Positions 36,534 through 40,508 of a stretch of 40,508 nt of DNA are shown here, piece by piece. Under the pieces are notes generated by a model that was given only the letters and a program-made list of their open reading frames with translations, was not told the origin of the DNA and ran no database searches. A program made the position numbers and the translations under genes. The DNA lies in contig NC_011138.3 in NCBI RefSeq assembly GCF_000020585.3, forward strand, positions 2,666,878 through 2,707,385, in the 5' to 3' direction. This DNA is from Alteromonas mediterranea DE (lineage in GTDB: Bacteria; Pseudomonadota; Gammaproteobacteria; Enterobacterales; Alteromonadaceae). Within the stretch, counting starts at the first letter, position 1; the number at the start of each line of letters is the position of its first letter.

Positions 36534-37145
36534 CTACTCCACTTTAAACGTGGTGACTTTACCTTTAAGGCTCGTGAGTTCTTTTAAATGTGGCAACGCT
36601 GATTCAAGCTTCTTTTTATCTAGGTCAGGGCCAACAAAAACCTTGTTAAGTGGCCCCGAGTTTGTTTGGATTTTACGGCTAAACGCGCGATAGCCTGCTT
36701 TTTCCAGCTTAGCTAGTAGCGCCTTAACATTTTTTTCGTGGCGGAAACTTCCAAGTTGAATTACCCAACCCGCATCGTCGTCGGCCGTAGCACTTTTCGT
36801 ATCGACAACGGTTTGACTAGCAAGCTTATCTTCTTCAATAACTTTCGTTTGTGGCGATTTCGCTACGTTTGCCTTCGAGCTTTCAGACAACTGAGCCTGT
36901 GCGGGCTCATCGTCAATTGCCTTTTCGTCTTCTAGTTTTACAGCAGGAACCGCCGCTTTTGCCACCCGCTCAGAAGGAAAAGGTTCAGGATCTACAATTG
37001 GTTTCTTGGGAGGGTTAGCAGGGACAGAGGCGAAAGGCTCTCTGTTAGTTTGCTTTTTGCCATCAAGAAAGTCTGGTAAAAAAATGACCGCTAAAGCAAC
37101 GACGATAATCGTTCCTACCAGTCTATTCTTTAATGCCGATGTCAC
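36534..37145 (-). CDS. dedD: DedD-like SPOR-domain protein
   Basis: This 203-residue bitopic membrane protein has a single N-terminal hydrophobic segment (about 8-25, VGTIIVVALAVIFLPDFL). A Pro/Lys/Glu-rich linker follows, then a C-terminal SPOR domain (about 124-203: GWVIQLGSFRHEKNVKALLAKLEKAGY, and NKVFVGP). SPOR domains bind denuded peptidoglycan at the division septum; DedD acts in cell constriction. It sits between folC and cvpA, as in E. coli. Confidence 0.92.
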   Translation of the reverse strand: MTSALKNRLVGTIIVVALAVIFLPDFLDGKKQTNREPFASVPANPPKKPIVDPEPFPSERVAKAAVPAVKLEDEKAIDDEPAQAQLSESSKANVAKSPQTKVIEEDKLASQTVVDTKSATADDDAGWVIQLGSFRHEKNVKALLAKLEKAGYRAFSRKIQTNSGPLNKVFVGPDLDKKKLESALPHLKELTSLKGKVTTFKVE

Positions 37146-37193
37146 TGTGCTCTCCTGCTTGAATACACGTATTTTTACTCTACAAAGACCGTG

Positions 37194-38525
37194 TTAGTTT
37201 TGCTCAGCAAGCACGTCTGCTACGGTAACAAAAGAACCAAAAACGAGAATAAGTTCACCGGTTTGATAATCTGCAAGCGCGCGTTGATATGCCGAGGTCA
37301 CGGTTTGAAACGTCTCTATATTCTCTATGGTTGTGCCGGCATTAACAAGTGCATTTTCAAGTACTTCTGCCTCACACCCTCTCGGGCCACTTGTGGATGC
37401 TACATACCAATCAGCATTCAGCGCTGCTAAAGGGGCCAATGTTTCCGCTATAGACTTATCTTTAAGCATGCCTACCACAATACGCATCTTGCTTACATCG
37501 TATCGGTTTAGCCAGTTTTGCATCTCAGCCGTTGCTTGTGGATTATGCGCTACATCTACAACCACTAATGGCGACTCGCTAATGGTTTCCTGTCGTCCTG
37601 GCATAGTGGTGTTTTTAATAATATCTCGAACCACTTGCTCTTCAGGCAGTAACTCTAGCAATTCTAATGCGGCAAGCGCAGTGCTTGCGTTTTGAAGTGG
37701 GATCTTTGGATAAGGTAACGATGCATAGCTGCTGTTTTTTCCTTTCCAGCTCCACTCGCTATAATCACTTGCTACTACAGTAACGAAGTCTTGTGTTGCC
37801 CAGCGTACATTCGCCTGTAGCTCGTTTACCACATCGTAAAGCGAAGATGGCGGGAATAAATCGCCCACCACCGCATTACCGTTTTTACGCATAATGCCTG
37901 CTTTTTCTCGGGCAATCTTTTCACGGGTATTGCCTAGCCAATCTTGATGGTCAAGGTCGATAGTAGTGATGATGGCCAAATCTGGGTGGATAATGTTGGT
38001 CGCATCGAGTCGCCCGCCAAGCCCTACTTCTAGAATAACCACATCCACTTCCCACGACTGCATCATTTTCATTGCCGCTAAGGTGCCGAATTCAAAATAG
38101 GTTAAGGTGATGGGGTCGCCTTCCGTTTCCTTTCGCGACTTTTCAACAAACTCGAAAGCTTTAACGAACTCATTCGCTGGCGGTAACTCACCATTATAAC
38201 GAACCCGTTCTCGATAATCGGTTAAATGGGGCGAACTGTATACCGCAACACTTTTTCCTTGCGACAGCATAGCTTGCTCGAGCAAACGACACGTGGTGCC
38301 TTTACCGTTAGTACCAGCTACCGTAATAACAAGCGATTGCGATAAAGAAAGCGCCATAGACTGCGCTACAGCTTTAACTCTGTCTAGCCCCATATCAATG
38401 GCACTAGGATGAATAGATTCGAGGTAGGATAACCACTGGCCCAGGCTTTTTTGCGTATTTGAAGACAATGTGCCCTCGTTTGCGTTTGGCGCCGAGCCAG
38501 CTTTTAGATTGTTTTCGTTATTCAC
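37194..38525 (-). CDS. folC: Bifunctional dihydrofolate/folylpolyglutamate synthase
   Basis: This 443-residue Mur-ligase-type enzyme adds glutamate to dihydropteroate and then lengthens the polyglutamate tail of folates. The P-loop VAGTNGKGTT is at about 69-78. Other motifs are SSPHL, VGLGGRLDATNI, TTIDLDHQDWLG and DVAHNPQA. Length is close to E. coli FolC (422), with about 20 extra N-terminal residues of low complexity. The start is a GTG whose G is shared with the TAG stop of accD, suggesting translational coupling. Confidence 0.95.
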   Translation of the reverse strand: MNNENNLKAGSAPNANEGTLSSNTQKSLGQWLSYLESIHPSAIDMGLDRVKAVAQSMALSLSQSLVITVAGTNGKGTTCRLLEQAMLSQGKSVAVYSSPHLTDYRERVRYNGELPPANEFVKAFEFVEKSRKETEGDPITLTYFEFGTLAAMKMMQSWEVDVVILEVGLGGRLDATNIIHPDLAIITTIDLDHQDWLGNTREKIAREKAGIMRKNGNAVVGDLFPPSSLYDVVNELQANVRWATQDFVTVVASDYSEWSWKGKNSSYASLPYPKIPLQNASTALAALELLELLPEEQVVRDIIKNTTMPGRQETISESPLVVVDVAHNPQATAEMQNWLNRYDVSKMRIVVGMLKDKSIAETLAPLAALNADWYVASTSGPRGCEAEVLENALVNAGTTIENIETFQTVTSAYQRALADYQTGELILVFGSFVTVADVLAEQN

Positions 38526-39370
38526 TAATTCTTATAATGCAACTTAACCAACAGGCTGTGTAATCTATCACGCATATCTCTGCGGTCAACAATCATATCA
38601 ATTGCGCCCTTCTCAACAAGGAATTCACTGCGCTGGAAACCTTCAGGCAGTTTTTCTCTTACCGTTTGTTCAATTACGCGAGGGCCAGCAAAACCAATAA
38701 GCGCTTTTGGCTCTGCCACGTTGATATCACCAAGCATAGCTAAGCTTGCAGAAACACCACCCATTGTAGGGTCTGTTAAAACTGAGATGTAAGGCAGACC
38801 TTTTTTACTCATTTTGGCCAAGGCTGCTGAAGTTTTTGCCATTTGCATTAGTGACATGAGGGCTTCTTGCATACGCGCGCCACCACTTGCACTAAAACAA
38901 ATAAGCGGCATGTCGTTTTCTAAACACGCATTTACTGCGGCAACAAAACGCGCACCGACAACCGAGGCCATTGACCCACCCATAAAGGCGAACTCGAAGC
39001 AGGCAACTACAACTGGCATGCCTTTAAGCTTACCCTGCATGACCACTAGTGCGTCTTTCTCGTTAGTGGATTTTTGCGCAGCTACTATACGGTCTTTGTA
39101 GCGCTTTGAGTCTTTAAATTTGAGTACGTCTTGAGGTTCGTGCTCGGCACCGAGTTCTACGCGATCGCCGTCGTCTAGGAACGCATCAATGCGGCGGCGT
39201 GCTGTAATTCGCATGTGGTGATCACACTTAGGGCAAACTTCCTGAAGTTTTTCCAGTTCGCTTTTATACAGCACAGCTTGGCACGAACCACATTTTGTCC
39301 AAATACCCTCAGGTACATTACCTTTGTGCGATGTTTGCGTGCGAGGAAGAATTTTTTGAATCCAGCTCAT
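38525..39370 (-). CDS. accD: Acetyl-CoA carboxylase carboxyltransferase beta subunit
   Basis: This 281-residue subunit, with AccA, transfers the carboxyl group from biotin to acetyl-CoA, the first step of fatty-acid synthesis. The N-terminal zinc ribbon is Cys27-Cys30 and Cys46-Cys49 (CGSC...CPKC). The crotonase-fold core contains [39 protein letters not shown] and [16 protein letters not shown]. It is slightly shorter than the E. coli protein (304). It starts the accD-folC-dedD-cvpA-purF cluster and overlaps folC by one base. AAAGGA precedes the start. Confidence 0.96.
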   Translation of the reverse strand: MSWIQKILPRTQTSHKGNVPEGIWTKCGSCQAVLYKSELEKLQEVCPKCDHHMRITARRRIDAFLDDGDRVELGAEHEPQDVLKFKDSKRYKDRIVAAQKSTNEKDALVVMQGKLKGMPVVVACFEFAFMGGSMASVVGARFVAAVNACLENDMPLICFSASGGARMQEALMSLMQMAKTSAALAKMSKKGLPYISVLTDPTMGGVSASLAMLGDINVAEPKALIGFAGPRVIEQTVREKLPEGFQRSEFLVEKGAIDMIVDRRDMRDRLHSLLVKLHYKN

Positions 39371-39410
39371 GGAAATTGAATCCTTTGTTTTTGTTTGCCG
39401 ACCGTGACGA

Positions 39411-39437
39411 TTAATATTTGTTCATACTTGTGGTCAA
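39411..39437 (-). promoter_or_regulatory. Candidate promoter of the accD-purF cluster
   Basis: On the minus strand TTGACC (39437-39432) is followed after 15 bases by TATTAA (39416-39411), about 40 bases before the accD start. The -35 is good; the spacer is short. The rest of the 281-base gap (39371-39651) is AT-rich, with no gene or strong hairpin noticed. Confidence 0.35.
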
Positions 39438-39651
39438 CAACACATTAAATTTTTAAGTTTCATACTGTATTACAAAGAAAAAATGCGTAACACAATAGAA
39501 CAGCTACCTAATATAGCGCGCTATTAGACCACAATACAACGAAATGGAAAAAACAAAACTGGTCTTAGAAGTTAGCAGTCGACATAAGTAATGCTAACCG
39601 CTGTTAGCTTTTACTTAAATTATCACTTGCGAGATTCATAGAATGCTGGTT

Positions 39652-40464
39652 TCACCGAGCACCGTGACATTTAACTTTTGGAAACTGATTAACCCCTGAA
39701 TGACGTTCTAGCGATAGTTGCCTTTGTCCGCTTTCGACAAAATGCTTCAGTGCGCTATCTATTTTATTTTTGAGAGAGTTTGAATCAGAACGAATAACAA
39801 ACACTAAATGAGCCCGACTAACAACGTTAGGTGACTGATAGAATTCCGAAGAGCAAAACGTCTTGTTAAACATAACAGCACGCGCATTATGCTCATTCAT
39901 TATCGCAAAGTCACAGCGCCCTTTCGACATCATCATAGCCATTGTAAATTGGCTACTTGAGTCAACCCTCTGAATATTGACTTCTTTTCTCTCAAAGTAC
40001 TGCTGTAAAACGGGATAAGTAAAGCCGTATCTAGTACAAATACTAGAAGATAAGTTTTCCTCAGGTACAAATGGCCCTTCAAAATTTGAAGTTGAGTAGA
40101 TATAGCTGTCATGCTTTATCAACTCTTCGCTAAACAGAAAGTCGTTCGGTTTACTTATCCAACTTTCAGAAGATAAAAACAAATCTATCGATGATGACTT
40201 TAATAAATCTTCGCTTCTAGCACGATTCGAGTCTAAATAAACGATACGAAACTGATTCGCTAGCTCATCCGAGTTAAAAAAATCGACGACTATGCCTTCA
40301 TAGCGTTTTGAATTCTCATCATAATATAAATAAGGGGCAGCGCCTGGTGTGTTAACCGCGAAGCGTACGCTAGAGATTTTATCTTTTATATCGGCACCAC
40401 ACTCTAATGCCGTTAAACACAGTAATAAACCAAAAATTCTTGATAATAATTGAAACGTGGTCAC
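39652..40464 (-). CDS. Orphan periplasmic solute-binding protein (family 3 type)
   Basis: This 270-residue protein has an N-terminal signal peptide (LLSRIFGLLLCLTALECGAD, cleavage near residue 24). A bilobed amino-acid-binding-type fold follows: RFAVNTPGAAPYLYYDENSKRYEGIVVDFF, then SSSIDLFLSSESW and KGRCDFAIMNEHNARA, and a C-terminal helix pair SLKNKIDSALKHFVESGQ. No permease or ATPase gene is adjacent in the window, so it may serve a sensor or a distant transporter. The ligand is unknown. The 44 bases to the right edge hold no further gene signal. Confidence 0.8.
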   Translation of the reverse strand: MTTFQLLSRIFGLLLCLTALECGADIKDKISSVRFAVNTPGAAPYLYYDENSKRYEGIVVDFFNSDELANQFRIVYLDSNRARSEDLLKSSSIDLFLSSESWISKPNDFLFSEELIKHDSYIYSTSNFEGPFVPEENLSSSICTRYGFTYPVLQQYFERKEVNIQRVDSSSQFTMAMMMSKGRCDFAIMNEHNARAVMFNKTFCSSEFYQSPNVVSRAHLVFVIRSDSNSLKNKIDSALKHFVESGQRQLSLERHSGVNQFPKVKCHGAR

Positions 40465-40508
40465 ACGACTTCCTTGTATACGTCGACGGTGCTATGTGCA
40501 ATCTGGCA

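Noticed and set aside
1..40508. CRISPR arrays, rRNA genes, insertion-sequence transposases and toxin-antitoxin pairs
   Set aside because: I looked for regular repeat-spacer units, rRNA sequence, transposase motifs and paired small genes and saw none.

Overview
The window looks like chromosomal DNA of a marine gammaproteobacterium of the Alteromonas type. This is inferred from close protein resemblance to enterobacterial housekeeping genes combined with conserved gene orders (accD-folC-dedD-cvpA-purF; cysS divergent from ppiB-lpxH; yafS divergent from gloB-mltD; apbC divergent from metG) and from moderate GC content. It was not checked against any database. Most of the window is ordinary core genome; the accessory material is concentrated at the left edge and around 24.8-25.7 kb.

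Left edge (1-3011): a gene cut by the window edge encodes a small family-A-like polymerase palm protein. It is followed by a membrane-anchored coiled-coil DUF4041/T5orf172 (GIY-YIG) protein with its own extended -10 promoter, then a non-coding stretch with a perfect 16-bp palindrome, then tRNA-Pro(GGG) on the minus strand. The tRNA 3' end faces the accessory genes, and both genes use AGA/AGG arginine codons freely. This suggests the end of an integrated element or island that uses the tRNA as attachment site. No integrase is visible in the window.

3.1-14.6 kb: a DASS-type anion/sodium symporter, dcd, apbC (mrp) divergent from metG, mscS, a yafS-like methyltransferase divergent from gloB, mltD with three LysM domains, and a membrane protein with a voltage-sensor-like S1-S4 domain but no recognisable pore.

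14.7-23.2 kb: a small lipoprotein gene, a short coding-like remnant, cysS divergent from ppiB-lpxH with three exactly 18-bp-spaced repeats between them, a yqiJ-yqiK (flotillin) pair, a tiny cysteine-rich protein and an orphan sucrose phosphorylase with LacI-type palindromes upstream.

23.2-34.3 kb: an HxlR regulator divergent from an AcuI/YhdH-type reductase, an ORF-less group II intron lying directly after the terminator of a large-subunit catalase, a second MDR-family oxidoreductase divergent from a LysR regulator, a secreted S10 peptidase, acpH, miaE and a Yip1-family membrane protein.

34.4-39.4 kb: the conserved minus-strand cluster accD-folC-dedD-cvpA-purF (lipid, folate and purine synthesis plus cell-division and membrane proteins), with accD and folC overlapping by one base. 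The right edge carries an orphan periplasmic solute-binding protein.
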